A stretch of DNA of 64,000 nucleotides from Streptomyces sp. ISL-100 (GTDB lineage Bacteria > Actinomycetota > Actinomycetes > Streptomycetales > Streptomycetaceae): NCBI RefSeq assembly GCF_018614615.1, contig NZ_JAGGOK010000050.1, positions 1-64,000 on the forward strand, given 5' to 3'. Of the stretch, positions 52,637 to 62,437 are shown in pieces. Positions within the stretch are counted from its first letter, which is position 1. Each line of letters begins with the position of its first letter. The notes beneath the pieces were generated by a model. It saw only the letters and a list, made by a program, of their open reading frames with translations. It did no database searches and was not told where the DNA came from. The position numbers and the translations under genes are program-made.

Positions 52637-53909
52637 CGAGCAGTCGCAGACGCAGTCCGACGAGACCGAGGTCGCGCGCAAGCTCAAGGAGCGGCTGTCC
52701 TCGCTCTCCCCCGAGCAGCGCGCCGTACTGGAACGGTCCATGCGAGAGCGCAACGTCAAGGCGCCGTCCGCCGTGGACTCCGGCGCCAAGGCGGCGGCGA
52801 AGAGCGAAACGCCCCGCCGCAGCCGGCGCCCCGGCAGCACCATGGACTTCAGCCTGTTCTTCTTCTCCGGCGACGGTACGGCGAAGGGCCCGGGCAAGTA
52901 CCAACTGCTGCTGGACAGCGCCCGCCACGCCGACGCGAACGGCTTCGACGGCATCTGGGTCCCCGAGCGCCACTTCGTCGACTTCGGCGGCCTCTACCCG
53001 AACCCGTCGCTGCTGGCCTCCGCCATCGCCGTACTGACCGAGAACATCCAGATCCGCGCGGGCAGCTGCGTCCTGCCCCTGCACCACCCGGTGCGGGTAG
53101 CCGAGGAGTGGGCGGTCGTCGACAACCTGTCCGGCGGCCGGGCCGCGATCTCGGCGGCCTCCGGCTGGCACCCCGACGACTTCCTTCTCGCGCCGGGCGA
53201 CGGGCAGCAGCGCTACCCGCGCCGCAAGGACGAGATGTTCGAGTCGATCGACGCCATCCAGCGGCTGTGGGCGGGCGAGAGCGTCGAATTCCCGCGCGCC
53301 GACGGCTCGTCGCAGTCCGTACGCACGCTTCCGCGCCCGCTCCAGCCGAAGCTCCCGGTGTGGGTGTCGGCGCAGGGCAGCATCGAGACGTTCGTACGGG
53401 CCGGGGAGACCGGCGCGTACGTCCTGACCGGGCTGGTCGCCCAGCGCCCCGCCGACCTGAGGGACAAGATCGCCGCCTACCGCGAGGCGCTCGCCAAGGC
53501 CGGGTACGACCCGGCCGAGGGCAAGGTCACCGCGATGGTGCACACCTTCGTGGGCTCGGACAACGAGGAGGCGAGGGAGACCGTACGGGGGCCGCTGACC
53601 GCGTACCTGAAGACCTTCCTCGAACAGCAGGACAGCTTCGGCAGCGAGTTCTCCAAGCTGAACGAAGCCGAGCGCGACGTCATGCTCAACGCCACCTTCG
53701 AGCGCTACTTCGACACGCTGGCGCTGCTCGGTACGCCCGACAAGTGCGAGTCCCTGATCGAGGACCTGGTGGACATCGGCGTGGACGAGGTCGCCTGCCT
53801 CGTCGACTTCGGGCTCGACCCCGGGCAGGTCCTCAAGGGCCTCGACCACCTCACCGAACTCAAGAACCGCTACCGGCACCGGGGCGATACCGAAGGAGAC
53901 CAGTCGTGA
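52629..53909 (+). CDS. Luciferase-like flavin monooxygenase (MupA/Atu3671-type) with docking helix
   Basis: 426 aa; ATG at 52629 overlaps the PKS stop by 8 nt. Bacterial luciferase barrel (about 70-420): MDFSLFFFSG, FDGIWVPERHF, AISAASGWHPDDF and LPVWVSAQG, as in the LLM oxidoreductases embedded in NRPS/PKS lines. It probably oxidises a carrier-bound intermediate using FMNH2 from the reductase encoded at 42913. The first 65 residues are an added helix (LKERLSSLSPEQRAVLERSM) nearly repeated at the start of the next NRPS, suggesting docking to the megasynthase. The exact oxidation is not predictable. Confidence 0.9.
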   Translation: MSDEQSQTQSDETEVARKLKERLSSLSPEQRAVLERSMRERNVKAPSAVDSGAKAAAKSETPRRSRRPGSTMDFSLFFFSGDGTAKGPGKYQLLLDSARHADANGFDGIWVPERHFVDFGGLYPNPSLLASAIAVLTENIQIRAGSCVLPLHHPVRVAEEWAVVDNLSGGRAAISAASGWHPDDFLLAPGDGQQRYPRRKDEMFESIDAIQRLWAGESVEFPRADGSSQSVRTLPRPLQPKLPVWVSAQGSIETFVRAGETGAYVLTGLVAQRPADLRDKIAAYREALAKAGYDPAEGKVTAMVHTFVGSDNEEARETVRGPLTAYLKTFLEQQDSFGSEFSKLNEAERDVMLNATFERYFDTLALLGTPDKCESLIEDLVDIGVDEVACLVDFGLDPGQVLKGLDHLTELKNRYRHRGDTEGDQS

Positions 53910-56900
53910 CCGGACTCGCAGACCGGCTGGCCGGCCTCACCCCCGCCCAGCGCGCCCTTCTCGACCGGCGTATGCGCGAGCGCAGAACCAGCACCGTCAC
54001 CAACGCGCCGATTCCGCGCCGGAAGCGGGAGAACCGCGTACCGCTGACCGTGGACCAGGAACGCATCTGGCTGATCCACCAGTTCGACCCCGAAGACCCC
54101 GTCTACAACGTGTACTTCGCCTCCCGCCTGCACGGTGAGCTGGACACGGACGCGCTCCAGCGCGCCGTGGACGCATTCGTTCAGCGCCATGAGGCGATGC
54201 GTACGACGTTCGAGCAGGACGGGCACGCGCCCGTCCAGGTGATCCACGGCTCCATGGCGGTGCCGCTGGACCACCAGGACCTGCGGTCCGTGCCGGCCGA
54301 CCGGCGCGAGGACGAGATGATGCGGCTCGCGACGGAGGAGCTGCGCAAGCCGTTCGACCTGGTGAAGGGCCCGCTGCTGCGGATCGCGCTGCTGCGCCTC
54401 GGCGACCGGGAGCACGTGCTGGTCGGCACGGTCGACCACCTGGTCTGGGACCGCGGCTCGATGGGCATCTTCAACGCCGAGATCGCCGAGTTCTACACCG
54501 CGTTCGCCACCGGCCGCGCGCCGCAGCTGCCCCCGATCGAGGTGCACTACCCGGACTACTCCGAGTGGCAGCCGCAGTGGCTGCGCGAGGAGGTGCAGCG
54601 CAAGCACCTGCCGTACTGGAAGAAGCAGCTCGAAGGCGCCGACCTGGTGCTGGAACTGCCGACCGACCGGCCCCGCCCGCCGCTCCAGACAGCGAACGGT
54701 GCCCGCTACCAGTTCCCGCTCACCCCGGAGCTGACGCAGGCGATCCGCGACCTTGCCAAGCGCGAGGACGTGACGGTCAACATCGCGCTGCTCGCCGCCT
54801 GGCAGCTGATCCTGCACCGGCTCACCGGGCAGCAGGACATCGTGGTCGGCACCACCTCGTCGACCCGCAGCAGGCCCGAGACCGAGCCGATGATCGGCTA
54901 CTTCCTCACCATGCTGCCGCTGCGCACCACGGTCCGGCCGGCGATGACCGTACGGGAGCTGCTCCAGGCGACCCGCACCACGATGATGGGCGCCTTCGAC
55001 CACCACGACATCCCCTTCGGGACGCTGCTGGACGAGCTCGACCTGGACCGCGACCCGAGCCGCACGCCGATCTACCAGACGTCCTTCATCCTCGTGGACT
55101 TCCTCCACGAGGAGGAGACCCCCATGGCCGGGCTGACCGTCGAGGAGCTGATGCTCGACAACGCCACCGCCAAGGACGACGTGATGCTGGGCTTCTTCGA
55201 CGACCCGGCGCTCGCGGACGACCACTTCCACGGCGTGCTGGAGTACAACACCGACCTGTTCGACGAGAGCACGATGGCCCGGATGGCGCGGCAGATCGTG
55301 CGGCTGCTGGAGCAGATGTCCGAGGACGCGGGGCGCGCGGTGCGTGACCTGTCGCTGCTCAGGCCGGACGAGGCGCGCACCGTCCTCGTCGACTGGAACC
55401 GGACCGAGGCGGCGCGCGAGGACGGTGACTCGCTGGATGTGCTGGTACGCCGCCAGGCTGCCGCCACTCCTGACGCGGTCGCCGTCTCCTGCGGCGACGA
55501 GCAGCTGACGTACGCCGAGCTGCTGGACCGGGCGGGCCGGCTGGCCTCGCACCTCCAGCAGCGGGGCGTGGCACCCGAGACCGTCGTCGGCGTCTGCCTG
55601 GAGCGTTCCGTCGACCTGGTGGTCGCCCTGCTGGGCGTGGTCATGTCGGGCGGCGCCTACCTGCCGCTGGACGCGGGATACCCGGCGCAGCGCCTGGCCA
55701 CCATGACCGGCGACGCGGACGCCAAGTTCCTGCTGACCCGCTCCGGGTTGCTCGACAGCCTCGCGGACTGCCCCGGCGAGCGGATCTGCCTGGACACCGA
55801 CGCGCAGGCTGTCGCCGCCGCCCCGGCCGTCCCGGCGGCTCCCGGCGCGGGCGAGGACCGGCTGGCGTACGTCATCTACACCTCCGGGTCCACCGGCCGC
55901 CCCAAGGGCGTCGAGGTCACCCACCGCAACCTCTCCAACCTGCTGCTGGCGATGGCCGCCGAGACCGGCCTGGGCGCCGGTGACACCCTCACAGCCGTCA
56001 CCCCGGTCACCTTCGACATCGCTGGCCTGGAGCTGTACGCCCCGCTCATCAGCGGGGCCCGGGTACACGTCGTACGCAAGGAGGAGGCGGTCGACGGCCG
56101 CCGCCTGGCCGCTCTGCTCGCCGAGACCGGTGCCACCGTCATGCAGGCCACCCCGGCCACCTGGCAGCTCCTGGTGGAGGCGGGCTGGCGCAACGACGGC
56201 TCGCTGCGGGTCCTGGTCGGCGGCGAGGCGCTGCCCCCGGCGCTGGCCGAGCAACTCGTCCGCGAGCCCGGACGTACCTGGAACGTCTACGGCCCGACCG
56301 AGACGACCATCTGGTCCACCGCCCACCGCCTCGACAGCGGCACCGAGCAGGTCTCCATCGGCCGCCCGCTGGACAACACCCAGGTGTACGTACTCGACGA
56401 GCGCCTGGAGCCCGTTCCGGTGGGCATGCCCGGCGACCTGTACCTGGGCGGCACCGGAGTGGCCCGAGGCTACCGAGGGCGGCCCGCGCTGACCGCGGAG
56501 CGGTTCGTACCCGACCCGTTCGGCGGCCGGCCCGGCGCGCGGCTGTACGCGACGGGCGACAAGGCGCGGCTGCGGGAGGACGGCACCCTCGTCTTCCTCG
56601 GCCGCGACGACGGCCAGGTGAAGCTTCGCGGCTTCCGTATCGAACTGGGCGAGATCGAGGCCCGGCTGGAGGAGCACCCGGCGGTGCGCCGCGCGGTCGC
56701 CCTCGTACGGGAGGACCGGCCCGGCGACAAGCGGCTGACTGGATACGTGGTGGCGGCGGAAGATGCCGCTCCCGGTGCCGAGGAGTTGCGTGAGCACCTG
56801 CGCCGCTTCCTGCCCGACTACATGGTCCCGTCCGCGATCGTCGCCCTGGACGCTTTCCCCCTCAACACCAGCGGCAAGATCGACCGTCGCGCTCTGCCCG

Positions 56901-57979
56901 AACCCGTCATCGAGCGCGATGCCGCGAGCTACGTCCCGCCGCGCGACGCCGTCGAACTCGAAGTCGCGCACATCTGGGAGGAGGTGCTCGGGGTCAGGCC
57001 GATCGGTCTGCACGACCGGTTCTTCGACCTGGGCGGCCACTCCCTGCTCGTCCTGCGGCTGATGGCCGAGATCGAGAAGCGCTTCGGGCAGCAGCTGCCG
57101 ATGGCGGCGATCTTCCGGGGCGCCACCGTCGAGCGGTTCGCCCGCATGCTGCGCGACGGCTACCAGGACGAGGCGGACGTACACCTCGTGGAGATCGGCT
57201 CGGGCACCACCGGCACCCCCGTCTTCTTCGCCCACCCGGCGGGCAGCGAGGTCGTCTGCTACATGCCGTTCGCCGGGCTCATGGAGGGCGGCGACCGGCC
57301 GCTGTACGCACTCTCCTCCCCGCCACCGGTCGACGGAGTCCTGCCGTACGCCGACTTCGGGGCGCGAGCGGCGGCGTACGCGGAGCTGATCCGCGAAGTG
57401 CAGCCCGAGGGCCCGTACACGGTGGCCGGCTGGTGCTACGGCGGCACCAACGCTTTCGCCGTCGCCGGTGAGCTGGAGAAGACGGGCGCGGAAGTGTCCG
57501 TGATCATGATGGACTCGCACCCGCCGGCCGAGGTCCCGGAAGGCTCCGAGCCCGACCCGGCCGAGATCGTCGAGGCCATCGCGGCGAACCTCCAGTGGGA
57601 CTACGGCAACGCGCTGAAGTCCGTGGAGGAGCTCAAGGGGATGACCCCCGACGAGCACCTCGACTACCTCCTCGCCATCGCCCGCGCGTCCAACTACCTG
57701 CCGCCGGACGCCGGACGCGAGCAGGTCCGGGACATCCTCGACCTCTGGGTCGCCAACCTGCGGCTCGTCTGGAACTTCCGCCCCCTGCACGTCAAGGGAC
57801 GGGTCACCCTGATCCGCGCGGCCGAGGAGACGTACGACTCGACCGAGGCGTGGCGCGAGCTGACCGCCGAGGGCGGCCTTGACGTCCGGGTGGTCGAAGG
57901 CAACCACTACACGATGATGCGCCACCCCCACATCGAGGGCGTCGCCACAATTCTGAACGAGGTGGTTGACAGTGCTTGA
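53906..57979 (+). CDS. NRPS C-A-T-TE, Gly-like code, cysteine thioesterase
   Basis: 1357 aa; GTG overlaps the monooxygenase stop (GTGA), with GAAGGAG upstream. N-terminal docking helix (LADRLAGLTPAQRALLDRRM). C domain (about 45-480) has DHLVWDR at 177-183 instead of HHxxxDG: the second His and Asp remain, the first His is Asp and the Gly is Arg. A domain motifs are complete (YTSGSTGRPKGV, VYGPTETT, NTSGKIDRRAL); pocket read by eye D-I-L-Q-L-G-V-I-W, close to Gly (DILQLGLIWK). T domain FFDLGGHSL. TE (about 1085-1357): nucleophile motif GWCYGG with Cys at 1177 instead of Ser, and His in EGNHYTMM. Probably the release step. Confidence 0.94.
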   Translation: MTGLADRLAGLTPAQRALLDRRMRERRTSTVTNAPIPRRKRENRVPLTVDQERIWLIHQFDPEDPVYNVYFASRLHGELDTDALQRAVDAFVQRHEAMRTTFEQDGHAPVQVIHGSMAVPLDHQDLRSVPADRREDEMMRLATEELRKPFDLVKGPLLRIALLRLGDREHVLVGTVDHLVWDRGSMGIFNAEIAEFYTAFATGRAPQLPPIEVHYPDYSEWQPQWLREEVQRKHLPYWKKQLEGADLVLELPTDRPRPPLQTANGARYQFPLTPELTQAIRDLAKREDVTVNIALLAAWQLILHRLTGQQDIVVGTTSSTRSRPETEPMIGYFLTMLPLRTTVRPAMTVRELLQATRTTMMGAFDHHDIPFGTLLDELDLDRDPSRTPIYQTSFILVDFLHEEETPMAGLTVEELMLDNATAKDDVMLGFFDDPALADDHFHGVLEYNTDLFDESTMARMARQIVRLLEQMSEDAGRAVRDLSLLRPDEARTVLVDWNRTEAAREDGDSLDVLVRRQAAATPDAVAVSCGDEQLTYAELLDRAGRLASHLQQRGVAPETVVGVCLERSVDLVVALLGVVMSGGAYLPLDAGYPAQRLATMTGDADAKFLLTRSGLLDSLADCPGERICLDTDAQAVAAAPAVPAAPGAGEDRLAYVIYTSGSTGRPKGVEVTHRNLSNLLLAMAAETGLGAGDTLTAVTPVTFDIAGLELYAPLISGARVHVVRKEEAVDGRRLAALLAETGATVMQATPATWQLLVEAGWRNDGSLRVLVGGEALPPALAEQLVREPGRTWNVYGPTETTIWSTAHRLDSGTEQVSIGRPLDNTQVYVLDERLEPVPVGMPGDLYLGGTGVARGYRGRPALTAERFVPDPFGGRPGARLYATGDKARLREDGTLVFLGRDDGQVKLRGFRIELGEIEARLEEHPAVRRAVALVREDRPGDKRLTGYVVAAEDAAPGAEELREHLRRFLPDYMVPSAIVALDAFPLNTSGKIDRRALPEPVIERDAASYVPPRDAVELEVAHIWEEVLGVRPIGLHDRFFDLGGHSLLVLRLMAEIEKRFGQQLPMAAIFRGATVERFARMLRDGYQDEADVHLVEIGSGTTGTPVFFAHPAGSEVVCYMPFAGLMEGGDRPLYALSSPPPVDGVLPYADFGARAAAYAELIREVQPEGPYTVAGWCYGGTNAFAVAGELEKTGAEVSVIMMDSHPPAEVPEGSEPDPAEIVEAIAANLQWDYGNALKSVEELKGMTPDEHLDYLLAIARASNYLPPDAGREQVRDILDLWVANLRLVWNFRPLHVKGRVTLIRAAEETYDSTEAWRELTAEGGLDVRVVEGNHYTMMRHPHIEGVATILNEVVDSA

Positions 57980-59228
57980 ACTGCTCAAGGACCGGACGTA
58001 CATCCGCTATTGGCTGGCTGTCGTCGCGTCCTTCCTCGGTGACGCGATCACCAAGATCACCCTGATTTACGTGGTGGCCACCGAGACCTCCAACCCGGTC
58101 CTGTACGTGTCCCTCGTGGTCATCGCGCAGCTGCTGCCCTCCGGCGTGCTGGGGGCGTTCGTCGGCCCGCTGGCCGACCGCTTCCCCGCTCGCGGGCTGA
58201 TGGTCGGCTCCGACCTGGTCCGCGTCGCGCTGGTCCTGGCGATGATCCCGGTGCGCGATTCGCCGCTGCTGCTGCTCGTGCTGATCCTGCTCACCGGAAT
58301 CGCCAAGGCGTTCTTCGAGACGGCGCGCATCACCGCGATCCCGCTGATCGTCCGGGGCCACAGCATCCCGACGGCGGTCGCCCTCTTCCAGTCCACGAAC
58401 CACACGCTGAACCTGGTGGGCCCCGCCCTGGGCGGTCTGCTCCTCGCGTTCGGCAGCGTCTCCGCCGTATTCGTCATCGACGCGGCCACCTTCGTGGTCT
58501 CGGCGGTGCTGCTGGGCAGCATGGCGGTACTGCGCGAGGTCCCGGTCCCCGGCCCGAACAGCGGCCGGGAGTCGTACTGGAAGTCGCTCGGAACCGGCAT
58601 CTCCGGCGTGCTCGCGGTCCCCTCGCTGCGCTTCCTCGCGGTCATCCTGGTGCCGGTGATGCTCGTCCTCGGACTCTTCACCACGAACCTCAACTCCCAG
58701 CTCCTCAGTGTCTTCGACCTGTCCGCCTTCAACTTCGGCCTGGCACAGGCCGCGTTCGGCGCGGGCTGCGTGATCGGGGCCCTGACCGGTCCGCCGCTGG
58801 TACGCCGGTTCTCCGACCGGGGGCTGCTCATCGGCTCGATCGTGCTGTTCGGGGTGTCCCTGCTGCTGCTCGCCCCGACCGGCTGGCTGCGGGACTCACT
58901 GGGGGACCAGCTGGGCCTGAGCGTCGTACTGGCCTGGTGCCTGGTGGCGGGGATCGGCTCCGGCCTCTTCCAGGTGCCGGTGGCCAACACCCTGATCAGC
59001 GACCTGCCCGAGGAACTGCGCGGGCGCGGAGTCGGGCTGCTCAACGCCCTGATGGTCAACTTCACCATCGTCGGTGTGGTCCTGGGCGGCCTGGCGGCCG
59101 ACCTGATGGGCATCGCCGCGTCGATCATCGTGGCCGGCGGGCTGCTGCTGCCGGCCGCGGCGGTGCTGGCCGCGGCCTCGGTGCGTAACCGGAACAAGAC
59201 CGAGGCCGAAGCGGGGGTGGCCTCGTGA
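57972..59228 (+). CDS. MFS exporter
   Basis: About 418 aa from the GTG at 57972 (AGGTGG upstream), overlapping the NRPS stop. Twelve hydrophobic segments; MFS signature GPLADRFPARGLMVGSDLVRV after helix 2. Belongs to the group of drug/product efflux proteins embedded in NRPS operons. Likely exports the product and may give self-resistance. Overlaps the next NRPS gene by 4 bp (GTGA). Confidence 0.92.
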   Translation: MLELLKDRTYIRYWLAVVASFLGDAITKITLIYVVATETSNPVLYVSLVVIAQLLPSGVLGAFVGPLADRFPARGLMVGSDLVRVALVLAMIPVRDSPLLLLVLILLTGIAKAFFETARITAIPLIVRGHSIPTAVALFQSTNHTLNLVGPALGGLLLAFGSVSAVFVIDAATFVVSAVLLGSMAVLREVPVPGPNSGRESYWKSLGTGISGVLAVPSLRFLAVILVPVMLVLGLFTTNLNSQLLSVFDLSAFNFGLAQAAFGAGCVIGALTGPPLVRRFSDRGLLIGSIVLFGVSLLLLAPTGWLRDSLGDQLGLSVVLAWCLVAGIGSGLFQVPVANTLISDLPEELRGRGVGLLNALMVNFTIVGVVLGGLAADLMGIAASIIVAGGLLLPAAAVLAAASVRNRNKTEAEAGVAS

Positions 59229-62200
59229 CGTCTGCGGAGCGGCTTCTCCCCCTCACACCCGCCCAGCGGCGGCTGTGGGCGCTGGCTCAAGTGCGGCCGG
59301 ACGACCCCTTCTTCAGCATTCCGTTCGCCGTCGGCACCGACGGGCCTCTGGACGCGGCGGCTCTCGGGCGCGCCCTGGAGGAGGTCGTACGCCGCCACCC
59401 CGCCCTGCGCACCCGGATCGTGCGCGGCGCGGACGGGGAGCCCGCGCAGTGCGTCGGGGCGCCGGAGCCGGTGGCGCTGCCCGTCGTCGACGCGCGGGAC
59501 GACTCGGCGGCGGTGGCCGAGGCGTTCGCGCGCGAGCCGTTCGCCGTGGACGGCGGTCCGCTGCTGCGGGTGCGGCTGCTGCGGCTGGACGACACGACGC
59601 ACCGGCTGCTCGTCGGCGTACACCACCTTGTCTTCGACGGGGCGTCGCTGGAGGTCTTCACCTCCGAACTTACGGCGCTGTACGACGCGTTCGCGCAGGG
59701 ACAGCCGTCGCCACTGCCGGAGCCGGTCGTCGAGTACGGGGCGTTCCTGGCGCGGCGTACGGAGGAGGACGAGCGAGCAGCGGCCGCGAACCTGGCGTAC
59801 TGGACCCAGCGGCTGGCCGGCTCGCCCGAGGTGCTGGAACTCCCCCTCGCCGGGCCGCGCCCGGCGCGCGGCGGGCACGAGGGCGAGCGGCGCACGGCCG
59901 TGATCCCGCACGAGGTGGTGGAGCCGCTGCGGCGGCTCGCCCGTACCAAGCGGTGCAGCCTGTTCATGGTGCTCAAGGCGGCGTGCGACGTGGTGCTCAG
60001 CCAGTACGGGGGGACTGACGTCCTCACCGGCATGGCCGTCTCCGGCCGGGACACCACCGACAGCGCCGGGCTCGTCGGCTATCTCACGCGACCGGTGGTG
60101 CTGCGCGCCGACCTGTCCGGCGACCCGGAATTCGGGGAGCTGCTGCGGCAGGTGCGCGGTGATTTGCTGGACGCCCTGGACCACTGCGACCTGCCGGTCG
60201 ACGAGGTCATGGACCGGCTCGGGGCGGCCCGTGACCCGAGCTATCACCCGCTGTACCAGGTCATGTACACGCATCAGCCGGCCGCGCCCGTGCGGCGGGT
60301 GGCGGACGCGGTGTTCACGGTGGGGGAGCTGCGGCTGCCCACCATGAAGACCGATCTGGCCATCGACACCATCGAGACCGACGAGGGCCTGCTCGCCCTG
60401 GTCGACTTCCGCACCGCCCTCTTCGAGACCGCGACCGCGGAACGGCTGCTGGTCCGGCTGCGGACCGTACTGGAGCGCATAGCCGCCGACCCCTCGTCGC
60501 GGGTGTCCGCGCTGCTGCGGCCGACCGCCGGGGAGCGGCGGCAACTGGTGGAGGAGTGGAACCCGGCGTGCGAGGGGTCTGCGGACGGCGATGTGCTGCA
60601 CGCGATGGTGTCCGAGCAGGTCGCTCGTACGCCGGACGCGGTCGCGGTGGTGGATGGCGCGCGCACTTGGACGTACCGCGAACTGGACGATGCGGCGGGC
60701 CCGTTGGCTGCACGGCTGCTGGAGTACGACGTCACGCCGGAGACCCCGGTGGGCGTCTGCGCGCCCAAGTCGTTCGCGCTGGCCGCTGCCCAGCTGGGCG
60801 TACTCAAGGCGGGCGGGGTGTGCGTCCCGCTGGACCCGGAGCTGCCGGCCTTCCTGCTGAGGCTGGCGGTGGACGACGCGGGGCTGACGACGGTGCTCGC
60901 GGACCTGGACTCCTCCTCGCTCTTCGACCACACGCGGGTGCGGGTGGTCGACCTGGACGAGCCCGCGTCACCGGCCGGCTCTTCCTCGGCCCCGGCCGCT
61001 CCGCTGCCCGTCGTGTCGCCCGCCAACGCCGCCTGGGTGCTGCGTACGTCGGGCGCCACGGGTGAACCGCGCGCCGTGCTCGCCGAACACCGGAACCTGG
61101 CCTCCCGCCTCCGCTGGGCCCACCGGGAGCTGCCCGCCGGCACGCTCGACGCGGTGGCACAGCTCAGCCCGCCGGATTCACCGGGCGCGGTGTTCGAACT
61201 CTTCGCCCCGCTCACCGGGGGCGGCCGGGTGGTTGTGCCGGACGCTGCTTCCACGGGCACGGCAACGGTGAACGCTGCGCCCTCTGCCCTGGCGGGCTTT
61301 CTTGGCGACGGCCGGGAGGCCGTACCGGCGGCGGTCCTCGTCGGTGGTGAACTCCTCGCCCCGGCCGGCCTTCGTGCGGCGTACGCCGCCGGGGTCGGTT
61401 CGGTCCACCACCTCTACACCGCCGCCGAGACGGCGGGACCCGCCCTCGGCGGGCCGGCCACCCCGGACGGGACCGGCCGGCCGGTGCCGCTCGGGCTTCC
61501 GGCCGGCGCCACGGCGTACGTCCTCGACCGGCGTGGGGAACTCGTCCCCCCGGGCGTCGTCGGCGAACTCCACATCGGCGGCGCGGCCGTCACCCGCGGC
61601 TACCTGAACGATCCGCGCCGCACGGCGGAGTGCTTCCGCCCCGACCCGTACGGGGAGCGGCCGGGCGGGCGCCTGTTCGCCACCGGTGACCTGGTACGGC
61701 ACACGCCCGACGGGCGGCTCGTGTTCGCCGGGCGGGCCCGGGAGCAGGCCCGGGTGCGCGGCGTCCGGGTGGCCGCAGCCGACATCGAGGCCGCGCTGCT
61801 CGCGCACCCCGGCGTCGCCCGCGCGCACGTACTGACGCCGACGGAGGCGGGCGACGGCATCGACGCCGCCGTCGCCGGCCGGCCGGGGGCAGGCCTCACC
61901 GCCGACGCCCTGCGCGCGCACCTGCGGGAGCTGCTGCCCGGTTACCTGCTGCCGACCCGGATCGGCGTACTGGAGCGGCTGCCGCTGCTGCCCGGCGGCC
62001 GGACGGACGGCGCCGCTGTCCCCAAGGCGCTGGCCGAGGCGCTCGCCGAGGAGGAGAAAGCCGCACAGCGCGAGGCCCAGCAGCCGCTGAGCGACACCGA
62101 GCAGCTCGTCGCCGGCGCCTGGCAGCAGGTGCTCGGCCGCACGGTCGGCCACGGCGAGAGCTTCTTCGATGCGGGCGGCAACTCGCTGCTGCTCATCCGG

Positions 62201-62437
62201 CTGCGCGACCGGCTGCGGACGGCGTTGGAGTGCGAGGTCGACGTGGTCGACCTGTTCCGGCACTCCACCGTGCGCGCCATGGCGGCCTTCCTGGGAAAGG
62301 GCACCGGCGGCAGGGACGGGGCCGGGGCCCCGCCCGTCCCGGTCACCGCCACCGGCGCGGAGGAGCGCGGCCAGGCCCGGCTGCGCGCCATGCGCGCCCG
62401 GACGACCAGGGAGCGCACCCCGGGGCGGTCGCGATGA
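59225..62437 (+). CDS. NRPS C-A-T with degenerate adenylation domain
   Basis: 1070 aa. C domain intact (GVHHLVFDG). The A domain is eroded at nearly every catalytic motif: A3 RTSGATGEPRAV (Lys to Arg), A4 PDSPGAVFEL, A5 YTAAETAG (no GPTE), A8 RVRGVRVAAADIEAAL (no ELGE) and A10 GGRTDGAAV (catalytic Lys to Arg). The carrier domain is intact (FFDAGGNSLLLI, Ser 987). It therefore probably cannot activate its own substrate, and the carrier may be loaded by the separate A protein at 62841. Lies downstream of the TE-bearing NRPS, so gene order and reaction order need not agree. Confidence 0.92.
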   Translation: MTSAERLLPLTPAQRRLWALAQVRPDDPFFSIPFAVGTDGPLDAAALGRALEEVVRRHPALRTRIVRGADGEPAQCVGAPEPVALPVVDARDDSAAVAEAFAREPFAVDGGPLLRVRLLRLDDTTHRLLVGVHHLVFDGASLEVFTSELTALYDAFAQGQPSPLPEPVVEYGAFLARRTEEDERAAAANLAYWTQRLAGSPEVLELPLAGPRPARGGHEGERRTAVIPHEVVEPLRRLARTKRCSLFMVLKAACDVVLSQYGGTDVLTGMAVSGRDTTDSAGLVGYLTRPVVLRADLSGDPEFGELLRQVRGDLLDALDHCDLPVDEVMDRLGAARDPSYHPLYQVMYTHQPAAPVRRVADAVFTVGELRLPTMKTDLAIDTIETDEGLLALVDFRTALFETATAERLLVRLRTVLERIAADPSSRVSALLRPTAGERRQLVEEWNPACEGSADGDVLHAMVSEQVARTPDAVAVVDGARTWTYRELDDAAGPLAARLLEYDVTPETPVGVCAPKSFALAAAQLGVLKAGGVCVPLDPELPAFLLRLAVDDAGLTTVLADLDSSSLFDHTRVRVVDLDEPASPAGSSSAPAAPLPVVSPANAAWVLRTSGATGEPRAVLAEHRNLASRLRWAHRELPAGTLDAVAQLSPPDSPGAVFELFAPLTGGGRVVVPDAASTGTATVNAAPSALAGFLGDGREAVPAAVLVGGELLAPAGLRAAYAAGVGSVHHLYTAAETAGPALGGPATPDGTGRPVPLGLPAGATAYVLDRRGELVPPGVVGELHIGGAAVTRGYLNDPRRTAECFRPDPYGERPGGRLFATGDLVRHTPDGRLVFAGRAREQARVRGVRVAAADIEAALLAHPGVARAHVLTPTEAGDGIDAAVAGRPGAGLTADALRAHLRELLPGYLLPTRIGVLERLPLLPGGRTDGAAVPKALAEALAEEEKAAQREAQQPLSDTEQLVAGAWQQVLGRTVGHGESFFDAGGNSLLLIRLRDRLRTALECEVDVVDLFRHSTVRAMAAFLGKGTGGRDGAGAPPVPVTATGAEERGQARLRAMRARTTRERTPGRSR

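Noticed and set aside
47321..52954. Very long minus-strand open frame (about 1877 codons) opposite the PKS genes
   Set aside because: It lies antisense to a PKS, an A-T protein and a monooxygenase with full domain motifs. High GC keeps antisense frames open, and the translation is Arg/Gly/Val-rich with no domain.
53870..58003. Minus-strand open frame of about 1377 codons opposite the C-A-T-TE gene
   Set aside because: A shadow of an NRPS with clear motifs; composition is typical of an antisense frame.
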